A stretch of DNA of 64,000 nucleotides. Origin: Peromyscus leucopus (lineage: Eukaryota; Chordata; Mammalia; Rodentia; Cricetidae). Positions 35,481-49,054 of the stretch are shown in pieces. Under the pieces are notes generated by a model. It saw nothing but the letters and a program-made list of their open reading frames with translations. It was not told the origin of the DNA and made no database searches. The stretch's first letter is position 1. Each line of letters opens with the position of its first letter. Position numbers and translations under genes: made by a program. Where the stretch lies: assembly GCF_004664715.2 (NCBI RefSeq), contig NC_051065.1, forward strand, positions 151,926,826-151,990,825, read 5' to 3'.

Positions 35481-37683
35481 AGAGCTAAGCCTCCTAAGTA
35501 AAGTTTAAACTACCGTTGTCTGCTCAGCCACAACCATTTCACATGCTGTGCTTACCAGTCCAGAGTCCGGACTTCTTCTACTGCACTGGCTCTCCATGGC
35601 AATTGTGTTAGCTGTAGTTGTACATATGTGATGTCTAGGGTGCTAGTTTCTTAGAAACAAAGGTTAATTCTATGGTTTATGAAACTTGCAACTCTAAACT
35701 ACATGGGTGAGCAAAAGTTGCTGCTATTTTTTTAAATATCTGTACTAAATGTCACTAAGATCTTGATTGAAGATTATGCAGAGAGAGGGATGACAGTGAG
35801 AGTACAGCCCTGTGAGTCAGCCTCTTCCAGACCTTACCTTATGGGAGAAGTTGCTGGCCAAGATGCAGGCATGAATCTGTGCTAAGTGTGTTCTCAAAGG
35901 TTTTGTAGTAGGAAAAAAATACTCATAAAAATGATATGTAGAATAAATACAAGACATTGCAAAAACTGTTTAGATAAGGAGTAAGGAGTGCCATGATGAG
36001 TAAGCTTTGGTGATGCCATGCATCCAAGAGTAGAGACTGAGGATCAGAAAGCCTTCCTAGAGGAAGTAGAACTTGGAATGAATCTCAATGAACAAACAAG
36101 GAAGAACATTGAAAAAGAAAGGACAGTATAGTCCTGGAGATGTACATAGGAGGAATTAAGAGCTGATTATAGCAAAACAAAACAAACAGACAGACAGACT
36201 CCCAATGGCAAATGAAATTCTATGTCATTGAAAATGCTGAGAGCTGCTGGTAGTAATGGCTTTACCAGAGGCTGTGGGAGTATACAGCCAGTGACAACTA
36301 GTATTTAACAGGTCAACCCATCCGATGAATAACTCTCTGTTGGGGGGCCCCACTAGGCAAAGTCTGTGGAGTCACTGGCTGTGGAAACCAGTTGTTTTCT
36401 GTCTATAACTTTCTCATATGCCACCACTTACCTCCCTGAAAAGAACAGCTGTGGGGTTCTTTCCACAGCCCATTGGTAGTGTCCTTTATATCTTTGGGCA
36501 CACATACTGCTGTTGATGGTCAGGAAGATGATTTCTGTTTAAGCTGTATAATTCTAATAATATTAGAATATTTTTCATAACTGATACAGGAAAGTAACAG
36601 TATTCTCAGTCACAAATACAGATAATTTTGGACTTTGGAAAAAATTCAAAACAGACTAGCTGCCCCTGCAAAGCATACACAAAGATAAATTCCAGGTTTT
36701 TGTTGCTGAAGCAAGGTCAGAACTGAAGCAACTTTGGTAGACACAACTCCCTGCAGTAATTCCCTCTCTGCATGTACCCCAACCACTCAAGCAACTAACT
36801 GCTATTGTTAAGTCAGTGACATTCTCTGTCTGGGAAAGAACTATGTGCAGTTGCTCTTGGGCCTGTGGGGGATGGGCCATAACAGTGAGGTGCACACAGC
36901 AGGGCAAAAATCTCAGTTTGTGACCAGAAAGTGAGAGAGAGGAAAGACTAGAGTCTCACAATCCCCCTCAAAGTAACAACACTCCAGTGACCCAAAGACC
37001 GGTTGTACTAGGTCCTACCTCTGAAGCTTCCACCACCTCTCAGTGCCATCCCCGGGACCACACCTTTAATGCATGGACCTTTGGGATGTAGTCAAGATCC
37101 AGAATGTGCCAGCTTTTCTGAAGTACAGATTATAGTCAATGAAACTAGCAGACCTTACATGTACAGTTGCAAATGGAGTAATCTTATAATTTTATGATAG
37201 CATAATTTCATTACAACCTTCTGTCCTGTTGGTGTACATATTTTATAATCAGACCCCACATTACTGTTTCACAGTAAACAATCAGATGGCTTAAGTAAAT
37301 TACAGAAGAAACTGAAACACAGACTTTTGTGTGCCTGTTCACCTGCCAGCTCTGGGTCTCTGCTGTGTAAGTGGGTTGTGACGTCTTTAGACACTGTTTT
37401 CTGCTCCACCCTCACTCTTATTTCAGAACTCCAAGTGCACATGTTTAGCCACCACAGATTATTCCGTTTTTCCTTAAAGATTTGTTCATTTTTTTTCCAA
37501 CTTCTTTTTTGGTCTATGTTCCACAGCTTGGATAGTTTCTTTTATCATTCCAGTTCACTTGCTTTTGTTTGGTTTTTTTCTTCTTCTGCTGTCTCTATCT
37601 TCCTTGAGCTTATTCAGTGAGTTTTTTTTATTTTAGTCTTCAGTTCAGTTGCTTTTTAATTATAGAATTTTAATTTGGTTCCC

Positions 37684-38045
37684 TGTAGTTGGAATCTGTG
37701 TCCTGGCCTGCCGGTGGTTGGTACAAATCTCTCCCACTCACGTTCCCCCAAGTAAACACACAGAGGCTTATATTAATTATAACTGCATGGCCATGGCTCA
37801 GGCTTTTGCTAGATAGCTCTATATCTTAAATTAGCCCATAACTATTAATCTATGTATCGCCACATGTTCTGTGGCTTTACCTGTGTCCCATTACATATTG
37901 CTCCTTGGGCGGCTCACTGGTATCTCCTGACTCAACCTTTCTCTTCCCAGAATTCTCCTTGTCTGCTTATCCCACCTATACTCCCTGCCTGGGTACTGGC
38001 CAATCAGTATTTTATTAAACCAGTGTACAAAAGCATTATTCCACA
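37684..38045 (-). mobile_element. 3' LTR of an antisense LTR element
   Basis: On the minus strand it begins TGTGGAATAATGCTTTTGTA at 38045, immediately after AAAAGGGGAAATGC (purine tract), and ends CCAACTACA at 37684. It contains TTTAATAAAATACTGATTGG and is the counterpart of the sense solo LTR at 14566-14949. It forms the 3' end of the element running back to about 40217. Confidence 0.78.
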
Positions 38046-40217
38046 GCATTTCCCCTTTTCTGTTTAATTAAAAAGGAAAGTTTTAACTTTAACATAGTAA
38101 AATTATATATAACAAAACAGTTATCAAGCAAGAATTAATTACAATAGCTAGTCTATTTATATTTGTCAAATTCAAGGAAATATTCTATTTGCCCTATAAG
38201 GTTTTATATCTAACTTATCTTTTATCATAACTAAGGAAAACCATAATTATAACTATCTAGTCTTTAACTACACCAAAGACATCAGAAGGATCTAATATTA
38301 CCTAAGTAAACAGGAAGTGCATTGTAAGCAACTTTCAAAAATCTAGAATGACAGAGACAGCTGCCTGCCTGCCTGGACAGTCACCCAAAGTTCTTCTGCA
38401 ATGTTGGAGCATCCATCTTCAACCCATAGGTCTAGAGTCTCTCAGTCACTTCTCTCTATGTCCTGTAGAATGTCTGACTGTTTCTTCTGAGAAACAGGAA
38501 TCTGAAGGACCATTTTTGCCTTGCAAAGTTCAGTGGTCACCTTCCTATGGGTCCTACATGTCTAGTCGATGCAACATTTTGTCAAGCAGTCCAGACAAGA
38601 ACAGTTTCTTGCCCAAATGGCTATTTTTGCCAAGAAGAAGATAAACTCCATATGGAGTGTCTTCAGTGCCCATCCTCCTCTCTGAAGTAAATCAGTGCTG
38701 CCAGGAGCAGATGTGTCTCATTGTCCAGAAAGGTTTTTTTGTTTTTTGTTTTTTTTTGTTTTAGGTAGTTTAAGTTTTTAAAACATTCTAAATGCCATAT
38801 TCTGTAAATCTTTGAAGTGTTTGAAGATTATCTACCTAATTGAATTATATCTATGTATACCTAGAAAACTTAACTAACATGACTATAAGTTTGACTATCA
38901 TAGGTGTCTAATTATTAATCTGTATTTCTTAATTATGCATTATAATTTTAATGAGCTGCACAAACATAACACCTTAAACAAGAGTAGAAATATACATACA
39001 GTATAACAAAAATAACTTTAAATTTGTATCAGTAAACTAAAATCCATAGCAATGTAAAATATTGTAAGCAACTTGTTGCTCTCTAAAAGTAGATTCAATA
39101 TTCTACCCTTTTATCCTAGCATATCTAAATCTTATATTCTTATATCATACCTGCTTTCTTTTTTTAGAAAGAAATTGACTATGACCAATAACAATTTGTA
39201 ACCAACAACCTAAACATAGAAAAACATCCATAATCTATTTGGGGAATGTGGGCGTAGTGTTCTAGGCTACTTCCTGCTGATAGTGGGTGTTGGTAATCTT
39301 ATGAAGATCCTGAGAAAATTTGAGATAATGGTCAAGTCCTGGGAAGACTGGCTATAACCTTTGTTGATAGGTAACATCTGTTAAGGTTCAGGAGGCCTGG
39401 CTTGATCAAATCTGATCCATCTAAACCTGGAACAAATCCATAGCCCCTTGCTTCCTGTGGAAACAAAAGCAGAGCCTCCTTTCCAAAGCAACATATTTTT
39501 ATATCGAAATTTTGAAGTCAAGATAACTTTAAAATATACATATTTGTTTAACTGAGCAGCCTTTACAATCAAATGTCTTTCTGCAGTTAAAAATATCAAG
39601 GACAACACAATCCAGATTCTCTGTGTAATATCCATCTTTAGTGGCTTATTTTTTATACTACCTTTACTGTCTCTTTAAATACTTTATTTTTTATTTACTG
39701 TCTCTTTAAAGACTTTATTTTTTAAAAACTATTTCTTTATATAACTGTCTATATTCACTTTCTTCTCTCTTCCAAGCCTACATACATTTAAAGTCTTGTT
39801 CCAATCTGAATCTGTTTTACTGTGAATCTATTGCTTTAAACTGCAGCATTACGAGGACTGAAATGGCAGCTTTGGCTGCTGGCTCCACCCACCTCAGCTT
39901 CCCAACATGGCAGAACTACGTTTACTGCCAGCTCTGGGAACCAGGCTCACTGCTGGCTATGGGAAGCAGTGGGTCTATGCTTCCATCCTGCAGTGTGCCC
40001 AGAAACCTCTTTTTTTTTTCCTGTACTAGCAAAAGCTAAATCTTTCCTGACACAGTGCACTATGTGGCTTGGAGATGCCACTGTGTACCGTGGTGGAAAT
40101 CCACCATGCTGCACTCAAGCCCACATGCCACTGTAAACCTGCCATACTGTTTTTAGCTTCGTTTTAGAATCTTTTTTTTAAAGCTTTCTCAGGTTTTAGG
40201 TCCCACATTGGGTGCCA
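38046..40217 (-). mobile_element. Internal region of an antisense LTR element without 5' LTR
   Basis: About 2.2 kb of AT-rich sequence links the LTR at 37684-38045 to a primer-binding-site-like motif at 40201-40217. It carries the shared ERV motifs, for example ACAATAGCTAGTCTATTTAT (about 38139) and AGTAGATTCAATATTCTACC (about 39088). No gag, pol or env frame is recognisable, so it was non-autonomous or is heavily decayed. A minus-strand open frame at 39381-39635 (84 aa) has no family I can name. Confidence 0.65.
40201..40217 (-). other. Primer-binding-site-like motif of the LTR element
   Basis: The minus strand reads TGGCACCCAATGTGGGA, resembling the lysine-tRNA-type primer binding sites of ERV2 elements (TGGCGCCCAACGTGGG class). 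It lies at the expected 5' end of the internal region. On the far side only TGTAGT (40227-40232) resembles the end of the LTR, so the 5' LTR is missing. Confidence 0.6.
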
Positions 40218-41849
40218 TTATTTAATGTAGTCCCCCAAATACCTATGGCATGCCTCTGTTCCCTCTTTAATACAATACACTTATTTCACTAGATATATTT
40301 TCTTATGTGTGTTTGAGTGTGCATGCATGTGTGTGTGCACATGCATGCATATAACAATTATCTAAAAATATTTGTCTTTTAAGGCTAACATCTAGACAGT
40401 CTTATTTTGTGTTGGATATATATCACATTTTCCCATTTCTTTGTGTATCTGGTGATTTTTATGAGCACTGGAATCATGGATAATATGCTACAGAGACTCT
40501 GAAATCTACCATCTTCCTAAGCTTTTTAATTCTTCAGCAAGCAGCTCAGGTTCTGAGCTTGTGTAGACTTGGTTTTATTCTTGTTGGTGTAGATCAGTTG
40601 AAAAGCTAAGCCCCTCAGCCTTCAAATTCCATTTCCACTGAGCCATCTTCCCAACCTGAAAACATATAGGTTTTTTTATTATATGATTTTTTTTTTTTTA
40701 GTTTAAAGGGTTCCCCTCCATGAAAATTATCAGTAGCAGAGTTTCTATTGATGTGTTAGTTGGACCAGAATGAAGATACGATGAAAATTTTATTTAAACT
40801 GTATAGAGGAATGGACAGATATCACCACGAGTAGACAGCAACCAAAAACATGGTTCGTGATTTCACAGCATCTCAGCTAGGAGAGAGAAAGTTGTGAATG
40901 GATAGAAAGGTATTTGTTGGAGAAAAAGGTATAAAGATGTAAAGGGCTAGCTTGGTGCCTCAGTTTGGTAACACTGTAGTGAGTGATTTACCACCAAACC
41001 CATGAGAAAATTCATCATTTTGCCTCAAAGCTGCACTGTCTCTGCTTTTTTAAGAAAAGAATGAAAACCTACAATGAGATGACCAGACCATCTTGCCTGC
41101 TGTCCTGTCTAACCTTATCATAGATGATCACTATGCAGATAGCTAGTCTCCAGAAATTTTTTTCCTAAAAGTAGCCAAGGTATGGCCCAGAGAACCTTCT
41201 AGAATCTATACAGGCATTCATAGATCAAATTCTCTAGCTCTGGGAGTGGCATCTGCAGGAAAACAGTAGGGGGATTTTCCCACGTGATGTCGTTCTTCAG
41301 AAGTTCAGGCTACTCTTTCTTTTGGAAGTGTCAGGTGAGGTAATTTGGACCAACTGTCCCAATGAACACAGCATTTGATATGCTGGGAAATTTTCTGAAT
41401 TGTGTAGCACTAGGAAAAGATGTTTGACAGTAACAATTGTGAAATGTCTCTGGAGAGATACCACACCATCAAAGCTGTCAAATTATTTTGAAAAGCAGTT
41501 TTTTGAAAATAAGGTCTAACTCATTACACAAAATAAGTAGGTACACAGGGAAGCAAAATAAATAAGTGAAAATGAGCAAAGTCTATAGACAAGAGAAGAT
41601 GCACAGGAGACCCAGGTACTGATACTAGCCAGCTAGAGGATGTGGAATGTTGTTTGCTGTATTTAAAGATATCAAAGACAAGGTCAGTAGTTTCCCAGAG
41701 AACCAGAAGATGTGGGAAACAACCAGATGTAAGTTTAGAACTGAAGAATACAAAAGCTAAAGTAGAAAAACATTGTCAAAGTCAATGTTGACACAGCTAA
41801 AAACAGAATTATTGAAATGTAGAGAGGATAGAGAAAGAAAATTCAACAA

Positions 41850-42895
41850 GAAGGGAAAAATATCATCCTGAGTGAGGTAACCCAGACTCAGAAAGACAAA
41901 CATGGTATGTACTCACTCATAAGTGGATACTAGATGTAAAGCAAAGGATAACCAGATGGCAACTCACAATTCCAGGGAGGCTACCTAGTAAAAGGGACCC
42001 TAAGAAAGACACAGGGATCACCCAGAGACAAAGGAATGGATAACTGAGCAAACTGGGGGTGGGGGTTGGGGTAATGGAGGGCAGGGGTCAGGGGAAAGAG
42101 AGCTTAGGGGAGCGGGAGGTCCCAGCTGCATCAGGAAGAGTAGGAAAACAAGGAAAGAGATACCATGATAAATGAAGACCCCATGGGAATAAGAAGAAGC
42201 AGAATGCTAGAGAGGTCCCCAGAAATCCACAAAGATACCTCCACTATAGACTACTGGCAATGGTTGAGAGAAAGCCTGAGCTGACCTACTCTGGTGATCA
42301 GATGGCTGAACACCCTAACTGTCATGATAGAACTCTTATCCAGTGACTAATGGAAGCAGATGCAGAGATCCACAGCCAAGCCCCAGGTGGAGCTCCAGGA
42401 GTCCAATCAGCGAGAGAGAGGAGGGATTATATGAGCAAGAGATATCGAGACCAAGATTGGAAAAGCACAGGGAGAAATAGCCAAACTAGTGGAAACACAT
42501 GAACTGTGGACCAATAGCTGAGGAGCCCCCATGAAACTGGACTAGGCCCTCTGGATAAGTGAGACAGTTGATTAGCTTGAACTGTTTAAGAGGCCCCCAG
42601 GCAGTGGGACCAGGACCTGTCCTTGGTTCATGAGCTGGCTTTTTGGAACCTAGGGCCTATGCTGTGACACTTTGCTCAGCCTTGGTGGAGGGAGGAGGGG
42701 ACTGGGCCTGCCTTAACTGAATCTACCAGGCTGGAATGACTCCCCAGGGGAGAACTTACCTTGGAGGAGGTAGGAATGGGGGCTGGATTGGGGGGAAAGG
42801 CTGGGGGGTAGGAGGAGGGAGGACAAGGGAATCCGTGGCTGATATGTAAAATTAAATTAGTTATAAAATAAAAATATTTATTTTAAAAAAGGAGG
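41850..42895 (+). mobile_element. L1 LINE 3' end (5'-truncated)
   Basis: It starts around ATCATCCTGAGTGAGGTAAC, GTATGTACTCACTCATAAGT and continues through the typical rodent L1 3' UTR, with a G-rich tract near 42050-42120, to an A-rich tail at 42855-42895. It is in sense orientation with the host gene. The 5' boundary is approximate. No intact ORF2 is present. Confidence 0.85.
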
Positions 42896-43497
42896 AAAAA
42901 TGAGAAATCCAGAAAAGTTTAAGACTAAAGAATTGGCGGTTATTGAATTTTATTAAATGTTTCTTCTACATTTATTCACAATTGTTATCATATGATTAAT
43001 TACATATTAACTTGTCAGTGCAGTGACTGTCCTGACATAATGGAGGATGCTGACAGAGAAGGACAGGAGCTAGGAATGGTCTCTTTTGTCCTGAGTGGCA
43101 GTAAGCTGGTTGCTTGGCCTGTGACAAATCACCTCGTGTAACGCCCTTACTTTCACAGTTTTTAAAAGAGAATAAGAAATAGTAGGAACTGAAGATGCCT
43201 CTGAGCCCCCGGAAGTTGCCCAAGGCGGGTTGCTTCTGCTCTGCTTATGTCCGAAAGACACAGTTTGCAAGCAGCAGGAGGAGGGAAAGGATGGCACATT
43301 GTGATGGGTGGACATCTAGTCAATCAGAGTTGTCATGGGAGACGTGCTGTTAAGCTCTATGAGGCCTCACTGGGGACCAGAGGACAGAGAACATCATCTG
43401 ACATGGAGCAGCATGGATGGGGCTTATATGTAATTTGTTTGTCTTTTTTTTTTTTTTTTGCCTGAGTTGTTATTAAGGAGTATGAGTTTCAAAGTTT

Positions 43498-43660
43498 TAA
43501 CTTCAGCTCTACCATTGAGCAGATATATAGACTTGGACAAGTTATTTATTACATCCAAACCTTGGTTCGTTTCTATCTAGGAGGGCTGTGGGGGGATTTC
43601 AGTAGAGTAATGTACAGAACACACTAGCACAGTGTCTAGCATGTGCAAATCTTCAGGAAA
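43498..43660 (+). mobile_element. MIR SINE remnant
   Basis: CAGCTCTACCATTGAGCAGA, GACTTGGACAAGTTATTTAT, GTAGAGTAATGTACAGAACA and CACAGTGTCTAGCATGTG follow the sense MIR from core to 3' end. Confidence 0.7.
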
Positions 43661-44719
43661 CATAGCTAGTCACCTTGTCTCCATTCTTCCATGTTCTGTT
43701 TTCTTCTGACATCAGGATTTCTTTTATGTCCTTTTCTCTGAGCCTCTCTCTCTAACCCAGATTGCCAATATAAAAATACAAAAGCCCACTGAAGGTGAAT
43801 ACTTTAATGATCCTTTACGTTTCAAAGTCATTAGTCAGCAGGGTAACTACCGTCTTTCCCAGGGATACCCTTTCTCTTGGAGTTCAGCAAATCTCTGTCG
43901 TGTACAGAAATACATTTGAATGGAAGGATTACACTGAAAATAAATGAACGTGGACATCTACATGACAACATGCCACAATCCTAAGATGTGGGACTCCGGG
44001 AAACTATACAGGCAAGAACTCCTCCCGTGCAGCAGGAAGACTTTTCCATAAAGAGAATACGCTAGCATCCCTAAGCTCAGTGCGGCCATTACTCCCTAAC
44101 CTAAGAACAAGCTATTATCCCCCTTCCTAGCTTCAGACATATTTTCTTTCAAAAGCTATTAGGCTTATGAGGCTATTTAAAAGTGTCTATTGTCTCATTA
44201 GCCAAAGGAAATCAGACTTCAGTTCTGTGAGATTCATCATGTCTCTAATTTCTAGTGAGTAGGAACAGGTTTCTATAGATCAGAAGCAAGTACGAGTCAG
44301 TAGTCATAATTCGTGGTGCTCACGACAGCACATCCACCAATGTTGGTAGCCCATGTGCTCTACCCTGGGGTAGGTACAACTTTGGGATGAGGACCTAGAG
44401 TTGACTAGTGAGTTAGGGTTAAAGGTTGTTTATATTATCACTCCCTCAGAAGGAAGCTATTGACTCACAATTCCCAGCCGGCTTCTAAACAGAGAAACAC
44501 CTGCTGGCTTTAATGGATGGGTGATGGTGCCACATAGAAGCTCTGACACTTTGCCCCCCAGCTCGTCTTTGCTTTGCCTTTTTGGCTCTCCACCCCTCCC
44601 CACCTTGCTGCCTGGCCAGGTATGCCAGCTGAAGGCACTATCATACGAAGCTGCCTTTCCTGCCAGCTTCCTGTTGGGTTCAGTGGATGGAGAAGCAAGT
44701 GGAAACTCAGGAGGGAAGA

Positions 44720-44789
44720 GGGCATTGTAGAATCCCTGATACTGTGCTCCCAGAGGGCATTGTAGAATCCCTGATACTGTGCTCCCAGA
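44720..44789. repeat. Perfect 35-bp tandem duplication
   Basis: Units 44720-44754 and 44755-44789 are identical, starting GGGCATTGTAGAATCCCTGA and ending GCTCCCAGA. Lack of divergence suggests a recent event. Confidence 0.95.
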
Positions 44790-45254
44790 CCCTCCCTTGG
44801 GGAGCATCACCAGGTCGTCTTTGCCACCTTGCTTCCTGTCACCTCTTCAGGATGAGAGTGATTACTGCCTCCCCCAGGATATTACTCTGCCTGTGGTCCT
44901 TTTGCCCATGCTCCTGATCTGAGTGTGCTGCTTATTTCTTGCTGGGACCTACTAACCTGAGAGTTGGTCCTTTCTCAAAGGAAGTTCTCAGTGTTTACTC
45001 TGTGCAAATCCTGTTGAAGAGGACTTGGTAGCTACCGTCTAGGTGGAGAGCTTCTGCAGACTTCTGGTCTGTGCTGTGATGTGGTGGAAGCAACATTTAG
45101 GGATGAATCGTGGGTGAGGCTTCAGAATGGGTCGGGGTATAAAGAAATAGAGAGAATGTCCTGTGTTCCCATCCAAGCAGGAGACCGGAGGAACAGCAGT
45201 GGCTGCAGTGGAAACTGGCAATGACAGATGCTGTGTTTAAGAAGCAGGCCTAAG

Positions 45255-45402
45255 CCAGGCGGCAGTGCCACACGTCTTTGATCCCAGCACTTGGGAGGCA
45301 GAAGCAGGCGGATCTCTGTGAGTTCAAGGCCAGCCTGGTCTATAGAGAGAGTTGCAGGACAGCCAGAGCTGATAACACGTAGAAACCCTGTCTCAAAAGA
45401 AA
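45255..45402 (+). mobile_element. B1 SINE
   Basis: The sense B1 reads AGCCAGGCGGCAGTGCCACA, GATCCCAGCACTTGGGAGGC, GAGTTCAAGGCCAGCCTGGT and ends AAACCCTGTCTCAAAAGA. The internal Pol III B-box region (GTTCAAGGC) is preserved. Confidence 0.92.
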
Positions 45403-45404
45403 TC

Positions 45405-45505
45405 AACTCTCTGTGAGTTCAACACCAGCCTGGTCTATAGAGTTCCAGGACAGTCGGCACTGTCACACATAGAAACCCTGTCTCAAAAACAAAAACAAAC
45501 AAGTA
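45405..45505 (+). mobile_element. 3' half of a second B1, in tandem
   Basis: CTCTGTGAGTTCAACACCAG, CCTGGTCTATAGAGTTCCAG and AAACCCTGTCTCAAAAAC repeat the right half of the adjacent B1 with differences. The unit ends in an (AAAAC)n tail. It may be a partial duplication or a second insertion into the A-rich tail. Confidence 0.8.
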
Positions 45506-48500
45506 AACAAACAGGCAGGCCTAAATGACTGCACATTTTCATATTTATAGAGACTGATTTTAAGGAGACAAACTCAAGTTAGGTCTGTGACTTTGATGGG
45601 TTTGATAAGACTGATGGTTCATTTTGGTTTTTCCTCTGGTAGCATACATTGGCACTTACAGCACCGTGAAAGCTAGCCAGTAGGGATGAGGTTTCCAATG
45701 CCTACTTCATCTCTCCATGTTTCACAGCTCGAGTTTAGAGTATGTCTTCGGCAACAGGGTCTTACCGTCAAATTCTGGGGGTTAACCAAGAACAGTGGCA
45801 ATAACCTGTAATGTTTGGGGGTCCGTGGGACTCCACTGGCAAATATTAAAAAAGATAAAACTCATTCCTACTACTGGGGTTTTTATTTGTTAGCAAATAG
45901 TGTCTAGTTGGGGTATTGTCCCCCGTCAAAGGTTAATTACATTGAAATTTTTGTATGTATTTATGTTTTAGGAAGTTTCTATAGTAATAGGTAAGTCTTT
46001 GGCTATAGTTTTTTTTTATTTTTTATTTGAGAATTTCATACATAAGTAGCTGTACTTATATCATTCCCACTCAGCTATAATTCTTGGGACGATGGTTAGC
46101 TGGCTTTGCAAACAGCCGGCCACATATTTGCCTCCCTGCCTATCTGGAAACTGCTTGTGGACAGGCCTGCCTCTTTGCTTCTGACTTGAAAGGGTCCTGG
46201 AAGGAGGGAGTAAAGGAGAAGAATTAATTATCCAGGTCAAGAAGAACTAAAGCTACAATTGTTAGAGATGGGACAAGAAGAGTTTTTAAGAGAAGATGTA
46301 TCATGGGCAACTAGGCAAGGAAAGAGCGGTGGAGGGACAGGCCGAGGCTGACTGGCGAGAGTGGTGAGCAGCCCTGAGGGTGCTGACTAGGCAAGAGTGA
46401 TAATGGTAGAGGCCACAGTCCGAGAAAAAGTACGCTAAGCTCATGCCTCTCCTACTGTAGTATTGGATACTGTCGTTGGCCTCACCCATAACTCTGCTGA
46501 ATGGCTCTTAGTGCTGCCAGAAGTGGTGGCCCCAGTGCCCATCACTTACGCTCCTGGGTGAAGGGTACAGGAATATGTCCTCCTCTGCAGTGCTCATATG
46601 TCCAAAACTAAGTAAACAAACAACATAATAGAGGAGTCTGTGGTATAGTCAGGATGGCGGTGTGATTTTCAGTATCTCCCTAGCATGGACATTTCACGTT
46701 TTGCTAATTACAAATCACATAAAGGTGTGATGTTACTAGAATCTCCTCACACCTACCGCGTATTGTATTGGAACTGCTGCGGAGCTCTCAGGAAGGCTGT
46801 GGCTGCAGTGGCCGTGGCTCCTGCCTGACCAGGTGCTCTGGGGCCTTGCCTTGCATAGTGGTGGCTGAACCAGCAAGTAGCGTTAGTACTTGTTGCAACT
46901 TGGTTAGAAATGTAAACTCACGTCCTACCCCAGACAAACCGAATCAGAATTGTCTTCTGCTCCCAGTGCCACCGTCCACTGGCTGTGCCCCTGTAATCGG
47001 GCCATTCCCTCTCTTTGTGGCACTTTGTCAGCCATGGTTTGTAGCATCTAGCTCTCAGAGTTGTGACCGGAAGGTCAGGTAGAGTAATGGTGGCCGCACC
47101 TCAGCTGGGGTGTTCTGAGGACATGATTCAGGGGGTCCCAGGGCTCTGATGTGTCCGTGGGATCTTTCACCCAGACTTTGCAATCCCAAACCCTTTCACA
47201 AGAGTTCATTCATTCATTCTGTGAGTTGCCATGAGGATCCTGAGATTCCCATACCGCCTGCACACAGGTGTGTTCTTGGAAGATTCTGTTTGTTCCTGGA
47301 TACTTCCTAGTTAGTCCTCCTTCTATCCTGTGGTCATACCAAAACAATTATCTCCACTGTCCTCAGAACAGCCCCTTAAGTCATGGGAGAATCATTGAGA
47401 TTCACAAGCCCTGTGGCCTGTGGCCTTGTCCCACCCCAGGCGTCTTCTCTGCTGATGTAACTTTCAGTTTGCTGCACAGTTGCTCTGCTTGGTTGCTGCC
47501 CCTTTGCGCTCTGGAGACACCCTGTGCTTAGTGTCATTTCCCTCTAAGAGTTCTGTGACACTCCTGAATACAAAGATGGGAAGACGAGCTGAGACTCCAG
47601 GAGCTCTGGATAGGGCAGGCAGGGAGCAGCGTCTCAGGTAGGGAGGCATGAAGCCAGGGACCTCCAGATGGCTGGGCATGCTGCTGGAGTGTAAGGAGAA
47701 ACTAGGAACCGTAGAAGCCAGAACAGCTCGGAAGGAGGTGAACTTGTCTCTGTAAATGACAGGGATCACCGATGCATTTTCAAAAGTGACATGTCTCCGT
47801 GTGTCCTTTGAAAAGAGCAATCTGGCTGCTGCATGAGGACATGGAAGACATGAGAGTTGGAAGGCTGGTTAACTGAACATTGGAGAGGTTGGTGGCCGGG
47901 AGGTGGGGGGAGTCATGGACTGAAGTCCCCCCAAACATACATGAAAAGCTAAGTGATGTTCTTGCTATGAGGTTGAGACTGTGAGTGATTGTACCTCTCC
48001 CAACTACGTTTTCTAATTTCTCTTTCATAAGCATTTTCTGTTTTCTCTGTAATAAGCATATATTATTTATATAGTAAAATAATTTATGCATATCTATTAA
48101 TAGTTGAAAATCAAGCTAGCAGGATTTGGAATCTGGTTGGCAGGAGAGTCTGGGGAATGCACCTTTAGGGCTGATGCTCACATGGGTGGCATGTCCACCA
48201 AAGAGGTAGGGGGCACAAGGAACAGAGTGCATACCTCATTGGTGCTGTTGATGATGGAGTGAAACCCATGGGCTGCTGTGACTCCTGGTTGGTCTTTTCC
48301 GGGTGGTTCCTCATGGTTCATGAAGTCACCTGTCCATCCTACACCACCTGGACAACTGGCTCCACCTCTGTAGAACCCGGTCCTGTGGTGCAGCCACCCA
48401 GAGGACACACTTCTCATGCTCAGTAAACATCTACCCAGTGTCCGGGAGATGCTCTTCACAGGCAGGCAGGCCTTGGTGATGAAAAGAGCAGGCACCGTCT

Positions 48501-48996
48501 ATCTTCACAAAATGCCACCTAATTGGAAAGACAGACATAAATGGTTTTAAATCCCTGTAACACACATAGCATTCAACACATACAATTCGAATGGAATGCT
48601 ACAAAGGAAGGCAAATGATTCTGAGAGGGCATGCATCAGAGGTAATGGCTCTGATTAGGGGCTGGCAGGACTCTTGGGGAGGGAGCTGGAGAACTGGTGC
48701 CCGAGAAAAATCCAGAGAAGGCATTCTGAGGGGAAGGACTAGTCCCCTGGCTGGGCGGTGGGGTAGAAATACAGACACACCATCCTTAATGATGCTGTAC
48801 ATGGGAAAGGTACACTAGGTGTTTCCATCATCGAGTGGATGTCCCATCACAAGCCTCCTTAGTACAGGTCAGTTGCTGGAGGTGGCCTCTTCATACAGAG
48901 ATGGAGCAAGTACAAGATGCTGTGCTTACTGCTGTCACCACACCATTTATCACGAGCATCTCAAATGACTTAAACACATTACTTCATTCGTTAAGT

Positions 48997-49002
48997 GTGC
49001 GT

Positions 49003-49051
<49 letters not shown>
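48997..49051. repeat. (GT)n microsatellite
   Basis: About 22 GT units, followed by a B2/B3-like phrase (GAGGTCAGAAGACAACTTGT). Confidence 0.95.

Positions 49052-49054
<3 letters not shown>

Noticed and set aside
39381..39635. 84-aa minus-strand frame as a possible env or gag remnant
   Set aside because: It lies inside the LTR element, but no retroviral motif can be recognised, so it is noted only as an unassigned frame.
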